Assembly: GCA_903882825.1 (NCBI GenBank)
Contig: CAIRYL010000061.1
Location: 1-5,349 of the forward strand
Origin: an uncultured Candidatus Peregrinibacteria bacterium
GTDB taxonomy: Bacteria > Patescibacteriota > Gracilibacteria > CAIRYL01
DNA: 5,349 nucleotides
Direction of reading: 5' to 3'
Position 1 is the stretch's first letter, and every line of letters begins with the position of its first letter. Made by a program: the position numbers and the translations under genes. Below are positions 5,109-5,349 of the stretch, piece by piece. The notes under the pieces were generated by a model, which saw only the letters and a program-made list of their open reading frames with translations, was not told the DNA's origin and ran no database searches.

Positions 5109-5349
5109 TTATTTCCAATCTTTGTGAGTATCCAAAAGTGAGAAAACTTCAGCTCCAACAACTAAAGCCAATTGTGCTATTTTTGCATTATCCCAAACAG
5201 GATCAAGAGCCCCAATAACCAATGATGACAAAAAAATAGAACCAACACCAAAGTCTCCTCCTGCATTTTCTTTATTTAACAATCTTTGTATTGCCACGCG
5301 TATTGCTGTATATATGGCAAGTGCTAGTGGGTTCGTGAAGTCGATTGAG
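5109..5349 (-). CDS. C-terminal part of an unrecognised membrane protein, cut by the right window edge
   Basis: The frame is open from the stop TAA (5109-5111) to the window edge, giving 80 visible residues. A GTG at 5297 would allow a 62-aa protein, but the frame continues upstream with sensible residues (FTNPLALAIYTAIR), so I read this as the end of a larger gene. Visible segments are an amphipathic or membrane helix ending RLL, a Gly-rich charged loop (NKENAGGDFGVG), a hydrophobic helix (SIFLSSLVIGAL), the turn DPVWDN, a second hydrophobic helix (LALVVGAEVFSLL) and a charged end DTHKDWK. The same sequence of segments appears in the C-terminal half of the 286-aa neighbour, so the two may be distant paralogues. 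A weak six-base-pair hairpin (5073-5089) follows the stop. Function is unknown. Confidence 0.7.
   Translation of the reverse strand, partial: SIDFTNPLALAIYTAIRVAIQRLLNKENAGGDFGVGSIFLSSLVIGALDPVWDNAKIAQLALVVGAEVFSLLDTHKDWK

Noticed and set aside
220..5349. Alternative genetic code with TGA read as glycine
   Set aside because: No in-frame TGA occurs in comM despite many glycines, all reading frames are full length under the standard code, and the left-edge frame may itself end in TGA.

Overview
This is an AT-rich bacterial window with short intergenic gaps. It holds three complete genes I would defend strongly, one complete gene that is likely, and two gene ends cut by the window edges. The standard genetic code fits: comM has no in-frame TGA in over 500 codons, and the four complete genes and the right-edge gene all end in TAA. 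No start has a recognisable Shine-Dalgarno sequence. Instead, three genes appear to have sigma70-like promoters placed so that the transcript leader would be only about 15 nt. AT richness, lack of Shine-Dalgarno motifs, an isolated comM and large unrecognised membrane proteins would suit a Patescibacteria/CPR-type genome. That placement is inference; no taxonomic marker gene is present.

Layout. Positions 2-118 (+) may be the tail of an unrecognised protein. Positions 220-1428 (-) encode an AAA+ ATPase with a DUF4143-type C-terminal domain. A 170-base divergent spacer (1429-1598) follows, holding promoters for both flanking genes and a perfect 14-bp inverted repeat that brackets the ATPase promoter. 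Positions 1599-3143 (+) encode ComM/YifB, the Mg-chelatase-like AAA+ helicase of natural transformation. It meets head-on, with a single base between stop codons, a minus-strand gene at 3145-4077 (310 aa, glycine/alanine-rich). Upstream of that lies a second minus-strand gene at 4135-4995 (286 aa, several hydrophobic segments plus a charged helical tail) with a clear TTGACA promoter. A third minus-strand gene enters from the right edge (5109-5349).

How they relate. ComM and the ATPase are recognisable, each looks like a single-gene unit, and they need not be linked in function. The three minus-strand genes on the right look like one functional neighbourhood: all are Ala/Gly-rich and membrane-associated in character. 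The C-terminal half of the 286-aa protein also resembles the visible part of the right-edge protein in the order of its segments. I do not recognise this family; it is the part of the window most likely to be undescribed.
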